Assembly: GCA_946803715.1 (NCBI GenBank)
Contig: CAMPET010000025.1
Coordinates: forward strand, 389,436 to 432,193
Reading direction: 5' to 3'
DNA length: 42,758 nucleotides
DNA from: Beroe ovata
Lineage: Eukaryota > Ctenophora > Nuda > Beroida > Beroidae
The notes beneath the pieces are model-generated. The model did no database searches, had not been told where the DNA came from, and saw only the letters and a program-made list of their open reading frames with translations. Both the position numbers and the translations under genes were made by a program. Of the stretch, positions 29,448 to 40,100 are shown piece after piece (within the stretch, counting starts at the first letter, position 1; each line of letters starts with the position of its first letter).

Positions 29448-32400
29448 TCATTTCTTTGGTGAAGACCGTCCTGGGGCCGCCCCGACTGAAAGAGTATTTG
29501 GGTGATAAAGAGAAAATAATAAGTTTTAGCATTGTTTGAGAAATTGTTTATGCGGATTAAAGTTGCGAAATGTTTGGTCCTATTATAAGGTTAAACTTGC
29601 TTGTACAGTGTACACGGTTACTTACACGTTGGAGAAGTTATTCCCAGTCTGATAGACTTTACACTTTTCTCACTCTTCTCACTCCTGTGAAATAAAGGGA
29701 GGGGTCATGGGATCGAGAATAGTAAAGGGCGGGGTCATGGTTCAAACTATCATTAATAGAGTCCTTTTACTATCATTCCCTTTAAAGTTAAATAAGCCCC
29801 CCTTAGAATTAAATAAGCTTAAAAATTGAGGCTAGGACTTGTACTAACGCCGCAATAAAGTAACTGTTTCTTGAGACATGGGGTAACTATGTTGTCCACG
29901 TTATGTTTCTATCGTCGTGTTACCATGGTAACGGCATGGTAACGGCATGGTACATACCTGACAGAAAGGAGGGAGGAGGTGCTCGATGCCCGGGAGGAAG
30001 CTCTCGACCCGCCGGCTGCGGGTTGCGTTGCGGGAATCGGGATATTCGACTGAGAGGAGAGACGCATAGTTATTATGAGCACTTACTTGACACCATTATC
30101 ACTGACACCATTGAAGATTTCTCCACTGGAAACCCCATACAGGGTCTATGTTTCTGGCTTCTGCCAATTTGACACCTCTTCACCATACCTGGTACATGTT
30201 ATACACATGCTATACACATGTTATAAACATGTTATACACATGTTATGCACATTAATGTTCCAGGCGTCAGGTAATGTGTATTACCTGGTAGAGGAGATTG
30301 GTGAGAGTGGAGAAGGCCTCGGGGTAGGACTGGATACTGTTCACAAGTTGAGACGCTACATCCTTGTTGAAATCCGCCATGTCCCGCAAATCAATGTCTT
30401 CCTGAATTGGATTAACTTCGTGAGGAGTGAAAAATTGAAAGGAAGTCCCAATTTGTCACTAGACTTCCACAAAAACTGAATTCATCTCGTCTCATCTGCT
30501 CACCTCTTCCATTGTCTGTGTTTTCTTTCCCTTGTTAGCTCGTATCTCCCTGCTGTATCTGACCAGCTGTTTGGAAACCCGATCCAGCTTAGCTTGTTGC
30601 TCGGTGAGTTGTTTCTTCCCAGTGTCTAGCCTCGCTTCCGATTCACCAACCTGTCATTGTTTGTATGAGCGTGTGTGTGAGTGTCTGTCTGTGTGTGTGT
30701 CTGTGTCTGTATGCATGTGTCTGTGTATTGTGTGTGTGTGTGTGTNNNNNNNNNNNNNNNNNNNNNNNNNNNNNNNNNNNNNNNNNNNNNNNNNNNNNNN
30801 NNNNNNNNNNNNNNNNNNNNNNNNNNNNNNNNNNNNNNNNNNNNNNNNNNNNNNNNNNNNNNNNNNNNNNNNNNNNNNNNNNNNNNNNNNNNNNNNNNNN
30901 NNNNNNNNNNNNNNNNNNNNNNNNNNNNNNNNNNNNNNNNNNNNNNNNNNNNNNNNNNNNNNNNNNNNNNNNNNNNNNNNNNNNNNNNNNNNNNNNNNNN
31001 NNNNNNNNNNNNNNNNNNNNNNNNNNNNNNNNNNNNNNNNNNNNNNNNNNNNNNNNNNNNNNNNNNNNNNNNNNNNNNNNNNNNNNNCTCATTACTCACT
31101 CGATTGGTCCACTTTGGTGAAGTTTGTCCGGAACATGCTATTCCTGGCGTTCATCACTTTGATAGTATTCTCCAGGGCATGAATCTCCTTCTCGGCTTTC
31201 CTGATGTTCGCATCCAGATCATCTCCTTGACGCTGTAACTCTTCCTTCTCCTGAGAGTTACCATGGTAATATTCCGTTACCATGGTAATATTCCGTTACC
31301 ATGGTAACAGTAACTAGACTAACTGTTACCACTGTCAATAGTCACATGCTCGCTGTCAGATGCCACTGTTACTGATAAGTGATAGCATACAGTGAGATTG
31401 GTAACTCAGTGCTACCATGGTTATTGGTAACTCAGTGTTACCTTGGTAATTGGTAACTCAGTGTTACCATGGTTATTGGTAACTCAGTGTTACCATGGTA
31501 ATTGGTAACTCAGTGTTACCATGGTGACCGCATACCTGCGCTGCGGAGATGACGTAGTAAGCGGCAGAGTGTTCCTCCTCCCCCTCGGGTGGTGCCATGG
31601 TTGTCATCAGTATCTCGTATCTCTTCCTCAACTTGTCTATCTGCATACACCGCTCGTGCAGCTCAGCACTGTGAGTGAGTGTTTCAGGGAGGACTATCAA
31701 GGAGATTTGCTCATAGCTTCATTCTAGAATTTGTGAATCTCAGTGATGCGGTGTTGTTATCGCTCCCAACCAATCGCGAACCCACCTGATTTTGGATTTC
31801 TCCCCCTGTGCATGTTTGATCTGTTGCACGAGCATATCTGTGTGTATCTGGATATCAATTTTCCGCTCATCCATGGCTTTCTGCAGCTGGAGTCTGCGTT
31901 TGTTGAGGTTGAGTACTCCATCCGCGTGTTGGTTGAGAGTTTGTCTCAGTCTCTTCAGCTCTAATTTGAGGATGTTGTGCTCAACCTAGGTGTGAAGGGA
32001 TCATTAGGGAATGTTCAAAAATCATTTTTTCTTCTCATATTTTGAGTCACAATGCGGGGATACCCACCATCAAATCATCCTTCTCTGATGTCATTTTCTT
32101 GAGGGATCTCTGGGAGCTGTCATTGTGTAGGTTCAGTTCATCTATCTTAGTCGCCAGATAGTTCTTATCGTCAGAACTCTTGGCCAGCTCCCTCTTTCCC
32201 CTTCTGAGATCATCGTTTAGTTTCTTCATCTGATCCTCAAGGAAGACTTTTGTATCGGCCAGAGCGTCGAACTGTTCCGTGAGAACTTTGATTTTCTCCG
32301 CCAATGACTCCCTCTCCTCATCACTCCGCTCTCCTTGAAGTCGAGCTACTTTCCGCTCCAATACTTGCAGTTGGAAATCCTGAATTCAGAATAGAAGTCA

Positions 32401-35265
32401 ATGCAATGATCGGTTACTATCACCGGTTTCTATCACGGGTAGATGATTGAAACGGTTTGAATGGGAGACACGTACTTGGTTATAGATAATCTCGTGTTGC
32501 TTCAGAGCCTCCTGATCTATCTTGTTAAGCTTGCTACTCAAGTTTTTAGAGGCTGCTTTCGAACCCTGGATCTCAGCAACCTTGTTGCTGCACGTTGATT
32601 TCAGTTGTTGTAGAGCTTCATTCTTCTTGAACTGAGGGAGCGTTCTTCTTCACAAAATCATTCAAAAATTGGGAGGGGGATCTCATATGCATATCTATTA
32701 TCTAAGGTGGCTATTGGTCAAATTATCCCAAAGCTCGTCATTTTCTTGCAATATGTATGTCTCAAAATGGCTATCTTTGGGATAATTTGAACCGGCCTGA
32801 ATGCGCGGCGCGTTTCCTTAGAAACACAACAAAAGCGCGCGCGATCTCCAGACGAAATTTTCTCGCGTTCTCCAAATATTACAATATCGAGATTAAGATA
32901 GCCAGTCTGTAAGAAATTGCCACTTTGCGACATGAACAAAACATTCATTACACAATCACATACCTGTTGCTCTCTCAGACGTCTGATCTCCTTGGCAATC
33001 TCATTGACATACTGTTCCTCCTTGTTGAGGTACTCATCGGCTGCAACAGCACGCTGCTCAGCTGTTAATGTGCTGTCACATGTTCTAGCCAGAGCTTCCT
33101 TTGCTTCTTCAACTTGACGCTTTACTGCAGCGAGCCTGGTGATTGTGTTATGGTATGGGCGGATAAAATCGATTCAAATTTATCAAGATAGTATGAACAT
33201 TCCATTGCTTGGATTTGTTTCTATTGTAGATACTGGTTCTGCAGATTAGGCGAGCAGATCGCAAGTGACTCACTTCTCCTCCCTTGCCTTTACCTCCTTC
33301 TTCAGTTGGTTAACCTCTCCTCTCCGGACTTCTAGATCATTGTTTGTTCGCTCTGTGCAGTATTTCAGTGTCTCCAGCTGAAGCAAACCCATGGTGAATC
33401 ACAACTACTATAGATCTTTGACCGATTATGATCACTCAGGCGATTTATATTTGTGTCTCTACTTTATTCTGACGAATTGAAATGAGACTCAGAACAATTT
33501 TCACCAAACAATCACCTCGTCTCTGAAGAGAATCCTAGCATTTTCCGCCTCCTGGTACTCAATCCTGATCTTGGCAACTTGTCTCTCGGCGATGTCCACA
33601 ACTTTCTCCTTTTCATGATTGTTTTCCTGTTCACTCTCCAAAAACTGTTGTTTCTCTTTCATCTGATTCTCTGTCACTTTGATTTGATCCTTAAGTGAGC
33701 GTAGCTCCTCTGCCCCCTTCTCCATTTCCTCATCACGGTGCTGCATTTGGGCTGGAAATGGGTGTCACGATAAGTAGCCTGATACGGATTTTTCAGACAT
33801 TCAAGGTTGAAATCACACATTGTGTTAATGCAGTGAATTTGGAATGTACGATCGCCATCGAATTCATTAACGTCGGATTTGTTATGAATTAATTAAGTAT
33901 CACTCACTGATGATGCTCTCCCACTGCTCCAACACTTCCATCCGCTCATCATGCGCCTTCCTGAATGCTTCAGCTGTCTTGTCCAGCTCAATCTGAACAC
34001 GTTACAGTTACACGTTGTTACAGTTACACGTTGTTACAGTTACACGTTGCATTGCGGATCATATAATGATAGCATTAGGGAGAACTGCATTCTTAATCTG
34101 GTTAATAAAAGCAGCTTGAATTGTTATAGTGTTGTACAATGTACATTGTACATTTTACTATGTACAGTGTATTGTATACATTGTTTTGTATAGAATCGCA
34201 GACAATCGCAGACAATCACAGACAAAGAAAGCAAAACATTGGAATGCACCTGGGTAGTGAGGGTGTTGGTCACTTCATTCTCCAACATTTTGTTCTTTTT
34301 TCCTCGTTCCTCTGTCAGCTTCTCCAGCTTCAGCGTCAGCTCCTGCCGAAATGTTAAGGTGAATCCAGATTCCAGATATGAAATGCAGATATGAAACACA
34401 GAGCTGAGTGCATCAATATCATAAGGAGTAAGCCCACATCTAATACAAATCTCCTCAAAATTACATTTGTAGATAAGAACAGAGAATGATTCATCAAACC
34501 TTGACTTTAGCATCATCTATTTTTGTGTATTTCATGAGTGTCATGGCATCTTCGTCTCGATGTGATGCTTCCTCCAGCCACTCCTCCAACTCCTATGGAA
34601 GATAAAGAAAAATTACGATTTATTGACCAAGGTGGTTATCAAAATAGTGTATGTATAGTTACTAACCTTCTGACTCCATTTCATTTGTTGTTTGATTTGC
34701 TCAATCTTCTGGGTGTATCTGAACATGTTGTTTTCATGCGTGTTCTGCCTCTCTTTGATCTCTGAAATATCTACGTTCTTCCTCTTGATCTGCAGATTAA
34801 TCCGACCCTCTTCCCTTTCTGCCAACATCCGCAGGTGGTCTTCTGACTCAATCTCTTTCAGCCTTGCAGCCACGAGATTTTGTGTGATACTCAATTCTTG
34901 CTGTACATTCTTCATGTGCTCAGACATAGCCTCCACTCTGGCTCTTTTCTCCTTGATATCAGAGTCGATGGCATAAAGTTCACTGTCTTTGATCTTTACC
35001 TGTGATTTTAGACTGTAATTTTAGACTCTTCCATCTCTTGTGTCAATCCTTGGATTAGAAAATCGATATCCAGCATTTTGCTATGTTTGCAGTATACCCA
35101 TACACCTATATAGATAAGACTTTGGATTTCATAATCATATATAGCTTTTGTTTATCAATAATCAATGGGAGCTACTCGAATATCATCACTGACCTGCTCT
35201 TCAATCTGCTTGTTGTAAGCATTTGCCATGGGCAATGCTGTCTCATCAAGTGCAAAATCACCCAT
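29448..35265 (-). CDS. CCDC39: CCDC39, axonemal 96-nm ruler coiled-coil protein (one exon in gap)
   Basis: Partner of CCDC40 in motile-cilia axonemes, where it sets the 96-nm repeat and anchors inner dynein arms. Minus-strand exons: 35194-35265, 34667-34999, 34500-34592, 34250-34342, 33908-33992, 33516-33751, 33274-33377, 32964-33135, 32476-32631, 32068-32379, 31786-31985, 31536-31668, 31100-31250, [gap], 30504-30650, 30285-30401, 29958-30049, 29626-29684, 29448-29485. The visible part is 2593 nt. Strong matches to human include [41 protein letters not shown] and [18 protein letters not shown]. The Ser-rich tail ([13 protein letters not shown], then GRSSPKK) also resembles human. Nearly all is heptad-rich coiled coil. 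Phases show the missing exon has length 2 mod 3 and, by comparison, about 60 residues, giving a total near 925 (human 941). Confidence 0.95.
29919..29932. promoter_or_regulatory. X-box-like palindrome in CCDC39 intron
   Basis: GTTACCATGGTAAC, a perfect RFX X-box consensus, in the intron between exons 29958-30049 and 29626-29684. Two shortened copies (ATGGTAAC) follow directly. Confidence 0.4.
30746..31087. other. 342-N assembly gap within CCDC39
   Basis: The gap abuts a (TG)n microsatellite at 30660-30745. By exon phase and comparison with the family it must contain, or replace, one CCDC39 exon. Confidence 0.95.
31257..31310. repeat. 19-bp minisatellite built on TTACCATGGTAA
   Basis: Units of GTTACCATGGTAATATTCC at 31257 and 31276, then a partial unit at 31295 that contains the full palindrome GTTACCATGGTAAC. 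It begins 7 bases into SEQUENCE overlapping the acceptor end of CCDC39 exon 31100-31250. Confidence 0.9.
31400..31529. repeat. 26-bp minisatellite, five units
   Basis: Five tandem units of GGTAACTCAGTGTTACCATGGTTATT-type sequence (starts 31400, 31426, 31452, 31478, 31504), each with an internal GGTAAC...GTTACC inverted pair. It fills the CCDC39 intron together with the 19-bp array. Confidence 0.92.
32718..32790. repeat. Inverted repeat in CCDC39 intron (16-bp arms)
   Basis: TCAAATTATCCCAAAG at 32718-32733 is perfectly inverted at 32775-32790. A CpG-dense block (about 32800-32850) follows. It may be a decayed foldback element. Confidence 0.7.
34001..34048. repeat. 16-bp minisatellite, three units
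   Basis: Three exact copies of GTTACAGTTACACGTT immediately upstream (gene sense) of CCDC39 exon 33908-33992, starting about 9 bases from its acceptor. Confidence 0.95.
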
Positions 35266-35612
35266 GGCTACAACTGTAAGTGAGGGTTTTTACCAATTCT
35301 TAGGTTCACACTTAGATCAACCAGCAGATAGGTAATCCTTATCCACTTCATGCAATGTACGGATTATTTATTGCCTGATTATTCAATTTGGCAAGTCAAT
35401 CTTCTATGCAAAGAACTGTCAACTATGTATCACAGATCATATACCATGAATCATTCAAGTCAAGAAACTGCACCAATACAGACACAACTACCTGTTACTT
35501 ATGTTGGAAATTCAAACTGCTGTTTTGATGCTTCAATGACAGTGCAAATGAGAATCAGATCTGATTGTTATGTATACTGAATTTACATAATCAAGAATTC
35601 CGAATTTTTGAT

Positions 35613-35660
35613 AATGAACAGATGCAACAGTGAGTTAAAAACGTTTCAGTGCGATTACAC
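35613..35660. repeat. Direct repeat copy 1 (partner at 35833-35878)
   Basis: About 47 bp sharing AACAGTGAGTTAAAA, CGTTTCAGTGCGAT and ACAC with 35833-35878, 220 bp away, in the same orientation. It could be a duplicated fragment or the ends of a small element. Confidence 0.8.
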
Positions 35661-35832
35661 AATAAAAATAAATAAATAAAAGGATAATGGTATTTAACCA
35701 TCACGATTCTCTAAAACACTGAAAAAACTAACATTCGCAGCTATTGAAAAACGCCACCTTTATACTTAGGCGTCCAATAATGAATCNTCTTATACTTGTC
35801 TAATTCAACCTTAAAAATATCAACAGTTGAAT

Positions 35833-35878
35833 ATGAACAGTTTAACAGTGAGTTAAAACCGTTTCAGTGCGATGACAC
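35833..35878. repeat. Direct repeat copy 2 (partner at 35613-35660)
   Basis: Same orientation and about 90 percent identical by eye to the first copy. Confidence 0.8.
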
Positions 35879-36226
35879 CATCTTCAATTCTTGAATTTGA
35901 TTGTATAAAGTAGTGTTATAAAGTTTAAAGCTTGAAATTAATCAATAATGAATTAAATGAATACATGAATAAATCGAAATGTTAAATCAGTTCAACTATA
36001 TGCAAAGATTTGCGTGAGTGCGCGGCACGTCTTCGAGTTTATGCAATATCTGACTTCTGAGGCGCGCGCGCCACAGTCTTGGTTGGCTTTTGAAGCGTAA
36101 GCTTTTGCCTTTCAATGAGAGTGATCACTGATCAAATCGCATGCAGTAGGAACAGCTTTTGGGAGGAAAAATATCGAATATGGCATTTTGCGCGCCGCGC
36201 GGAATTGAAAAGGGCCAAAAATAAAA

Positions 36227-36310
36227 TTGCCGGATGTTATCTGTCCACTGTTTCTTGCGCGCGGCGCGCGCGCCGCGCGCAAGAAACAGTGGACAGATAA
36301 CATCCGGCAA
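36227..36310. mobile_element. Foldback element copy 1: perfect 84-bp palindrome
   Basis: The two 42-base halves are exact reverse complements. They start TTGCCGGATGTTATCTGTCC, and the centre is a GC-only tract. The 8-bp AAATAAAA at 36219-36226 is repeated at 36311-36318, consistent with a target-site duplication. It encodes nothing, so it would depend on a transposase elsewhere. An 8-bp duplication would suit hAT-type elements, but superfamily is a guess. Confidence 0.85.
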
Positions 36311-36567
36311 AAATAAAATGCAATGGCAATATATGCAATATTGCGGGAGGACTAGGCACTCTAGACACTAGAAATACAACGTGTCGATGTAAACTTAACT
36401 GTATATGTATTAAAGACAGAAATTGAGATGCAATGTTGGCGTACGCGTAGCTGAAATCTGATCATGATTCAATTTCATCATCATGATCCTCAATCATGAA
36501 TTGAGAAATGAGCTCCGAGATCGAATCGAATCCAGATATTTACATTTCATTTCTAAGTACAATTGAT

Positions 36568-36655
36568 TTGCCGGATGTTATCTGTCCACTGTTTCTCGCA
36601 TGGCCGAAAGCAGAAAGGCGCGCGCGAGAAACAGTGGACAGATAACATCCGGCAA
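36568..36655. mobile_element. Foldback element copy 2 with 32-bp inverted arms
   Basis: The arms 36568-36599 and 36624-36655 are perfect inverted repeats and share the first 29 bases of copy 1. The 24-bp middle differs from copy 1. Flanks CAATTGAT and AAATTGAT form an 8-bp duplication with one mismatch. Same element family, inserted about 260 bp from copy 1. Confidence 0.85.
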
Positions 36656-36956
36656 AAATTGATAACAAATATGAAATACCTCTGTTAATTCCTGGCACGA
36701 AACTTTTGCGCGCGCGGAATTGGAACACAGGCCAGGTCGCATATTATAAATATAATGACAAAATATCTCTATTATTATCTGCTAAATCTTAACTTGAAAG
36801 ATAACTGATCTAGATAACTGCAACGCAGAACTGTATTGTCGAGTCTAAAAGTTATACAATTGGCAATAGTCAAATTCAATGACTGCAATATGTCAGTGTC
36901 ACACTGTCACCACGGATCAGAATCAGTCATATACTGAATACTGATAACTCTGAGTC

Positions 36957-36993
36957 TGATGTGTCAACTGTGAAGTTCACAGTTGACACATCA
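36957..36993. repeat. Hairpin, 17-bp perfect arms, 3-base loop
   Basis: TGATGTGTCAACTGTGA, loop AGT, then its exact reverse complement, in the MADF-gene downstream region. It could be an RNA hairpin in the 3' UTR or another small foldback repeat. Confidence 0.8.
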
Positions 36994-37159
36994 GTGTGAA
37001 CTGATCAGCGTTTCATCATCCATGACATCACTTTCTACTGATACAGAGTGCTTAGCACTGGATCAGGAATCTTGGCAGGATGCGACTCGAATCTTTAACA
37101 CAGAATCCTTCGTTTCACTGCATTTCTCGTGAACGGAAATGTAACATCCTCCCCGAGTG

Positions 37160-40100
37160 CTAGGTGTCCGCAGAAGGAGATAAACAATTTGAATCGACAT
37201 CCTTGATCAGTGACAAGTCTTTCTTTTTATGCATCACGTTGAATATCAGCTGATCAATCTGAGAGAGAGTTTTCAAAGTTTGAGTCAAGGTGGAGCGAGA
37301 GAGACTGAGACTTCTCAAATTATGAAGGAGCAGTACCACGAGAGGTGTGGTTTTGATGAAGGAGCATACACACATAAACTAACCTGTAGTCTACACAGAT
37401 CTCTCTCATAGTTAGTCATCTGACGGAGTTGATGAGCGACAGTTCGACCGTAATCTCCACACAAGTCCGTGTCCTCGGATGAGCGAGCGGGATTCAGGCA
37501 TTCATCCAATTTCCGTTTCTTTGTAACGGAGGAAGATACACTGCCTTTTGGAGCTGAGATATGGTTGAATGTCAGATTCATGTTATAGAGAGTGTGTCAT
37601 CACATGGTGTCAACTCCGTGTGTCAGGAATATCACTCTGTAGTACTCACAGCTGTCATCTTTCGTGAGATGGGGAAAGCTCTGTGACAGCAAGTTGGGTG
37701 TGGTTGCTTCCGAGCGACATTCGTCACCGCCGCCCTTGCTCTGATAAGGAATGATTACTATCCCGAATGATAGGGAATCATTGCTATGACGATGATGTAC
37801 AAAGGATATGGGTTTCGGGACAAATTGACCCTACCTTGGGACTGGCTGTATTGTCTGGGCTATGGTAGGGCGTTCCCATACTGCCATTACTTTGACTGTT
37901 ATGGGACAAGTTGTTGTCTTGGGTGGAAATTCCGAGGCAGGATGCGGCTGTTTCTGACAGTGGACCCTGAGAACGGACAGCCTGTGTCAGGAGCGAATCG
38001 CCGAGAAAATTACCGTGGTAACCCCGCAAACGAGCAATCTATTGACCGATCATGGCAATGTCATAATGTTATACCTGTAGAGCTTTGAGTACAGCGACAA
38101 GGTCAGCACTGCTGGCCAGGTGGAATGCACTCGTCGGAATGCTGCCGAGAGCGGTGTCAATAACCCCGGTGTTGGAGGTGCTACCCACTGGCACCTGCAT
38201 AGCGCACTCCTCCTGTGTGCTCTCGCGCTTCATCGTGGGCAGCTGGTACGCAGTTGATCTGCTCAGATTCTGTGTGAGGGGAGAGGATGTTACACGTGGA
38301 GTTTGGATGGGGGGAATTAGGACATGGTCCCTGGATACACTGAGTTCTACCACTGACCTTTGAGAATCCCATTTCTGCTCCAGTCTCGTTTTTCACACTC
38401 ATGAACTCGTGGATGAATTGCAGACTCTCATAATACGGCCATCGGGACATGAGTTTCTCGCTCGTCTTCCGTTCATGGTCCTGGAGCTTCTTCGTCTCAC
38501 GTCGGAAATAACTCCGGAGATTCTCGAGTTTGCGTTTCGTCTCGTTCACTGGGGTCGCGGTTTAGTTATGGTCAAGGTCAAAAAATCTCGAGCAGTATCA
38601 CAAGTCACGCAGCAAGTCACGCAAAAACATGCGTGACACGGTCGCTATGATCGTGCATGTACGTTCTCCCCCTCACTCACCCGTCAAATCTGCGATGTTC
38701 AGTTCCCTGACAAGGTCATCGTACACCATGTTCCGGATATCGCGGTGAAAATACTCGGGGTTACTCGGGTTCCACAGAACAGACTTCTGCTCGTAGAGTT
38801 TGATTAGGTTCATTATCCGCTCATGAGTCCACTCAATTGTGGGGGATGAGTTACTTGAGACAGTGGAAGTGGTCGTAACCGAGGGCGGAGCTGAAACACG
38901 AGTGTTAGGAAATATTGTGGGGGGTAGGGGACTTTTCAGAGTTCTTCTGAATCGTAACAATTGCGCGCGCGCCGGTGTAAGTCAGTGAAAGTCCAATGGC
39001 AAGAGTGATGTTGTGAATGTGAGTTAAACCCTGTCGAAGTAGCACTACACTGCTCTGAGTATTGATTTGTTCATCACCAAACCAGAGCACACAGTCCACA
39101 GCTAATTTCATACCAATTGACATGGCCTGGTAGTGGTTGCTATAGGTGCTCAACGGATGTGGATAAGGGAGTAAAAATATAGGTTGGACTGCACTGAAGA
39201 ACAGTCACTTAATCAATCCCCGGATTATTCACCCATTACATTGCCCCCCCCACACAAACACACAGTACAACCACGCACAGTACACACACGTCACACACAC
39301 AGTACACACACAGTACACAGTACACACACATAGTACACACACAGTACACGNACACACAGTACACACACACAGTACACAGTACACACACATAGTACACACA
39401 TAGTACACACACCGTACACACACAGTACACACACAGTACACACACACAGCACACACACAGCACAGTACTGGGCTAAAATTGTGTGGGAGAAGCGAATCAC
39501 GGGACAAAGTACACAGCACGGAGAGTTGTATAAAACTGCGCCAGTGGTCCCTCAAGACTCTCCCCAGGCAGAATTTCATCGAGGGTGGTCCGATCACCGG
39601 ATCACGTGAGACGCTCTGTGGGTGGTATAATGCCGCCTAAACAACCTCCGTACTTAGTGTCACACTGAGTGTCGGGAGGGAAATTTGTCAACTGTCACGT
39701 GCAACAGGTAGCCACCCGCAGCGAGCGCGCAGCGTTGTGTGCGGTCGTGTTTTATGAAGGAGCACCCAGCAAGCCATAATGCGTGGGTGGCAACTGCTTT
39801 TTGGAGAAATGCCATGAATAAACTTCAACTGCCACTATCATAGTTCAAAATGGAAGATGTGTAAGGAGGTTAAGCATTCTTGAGACTAGTCTCCCAGTTT
39901 CTAGATGAAAGTAACAAGTTGATTGGCTAACCGTGATCTTTTTATAGCTCAAGTTTACGAAGTATTTGCTGATGTTGGTACTGTATGAGATGGATGAAAG
40001 GAGATTAAGTGATAACAAACACAATATATTACTTTCAGTAAAACTCAATATAAAGATGGCATGAGAGTAGATAGTGATACTATAGTGAGTGTCGAGTGGC

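Larger units (their letters stand above)
35266..37159. other. Intergenic region CCDC39 / MADF gene, repeat-rich
   Basis: Holds the CCDC39 promoter and MADF-gene 3' UTR. It contains direct repeats, two foldback elements and a 17-bp-arm hairpin listed separately. No protein-coding gene is supported. Confidence 0.6.

Noticed and set aside
29032-29532. 166-codon minus-strand frame downstream of CCDC39
   Set aside because: It runs over the last CCDC39 exon in another frame. The spliced reading (GRSSPKK then stop) fits the CCDC39 tail, so this is most likely 3' UTR.
30643-31238. Long frames spanning the N gap
   Set aside because: They are open only because N codons are not stops; the flanks are TG repeat and antisense CCDC39.
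31257-31529. CRISPR-like array of regularly spaced repeats
   Set aside because: Units are contiguous minisatellite copies without unique spacers, in an animal intron.
39229-39597. Cys/Val-rich minus-strand frames
   Set aside because: Pure translation of the CA/GTAC repeat.
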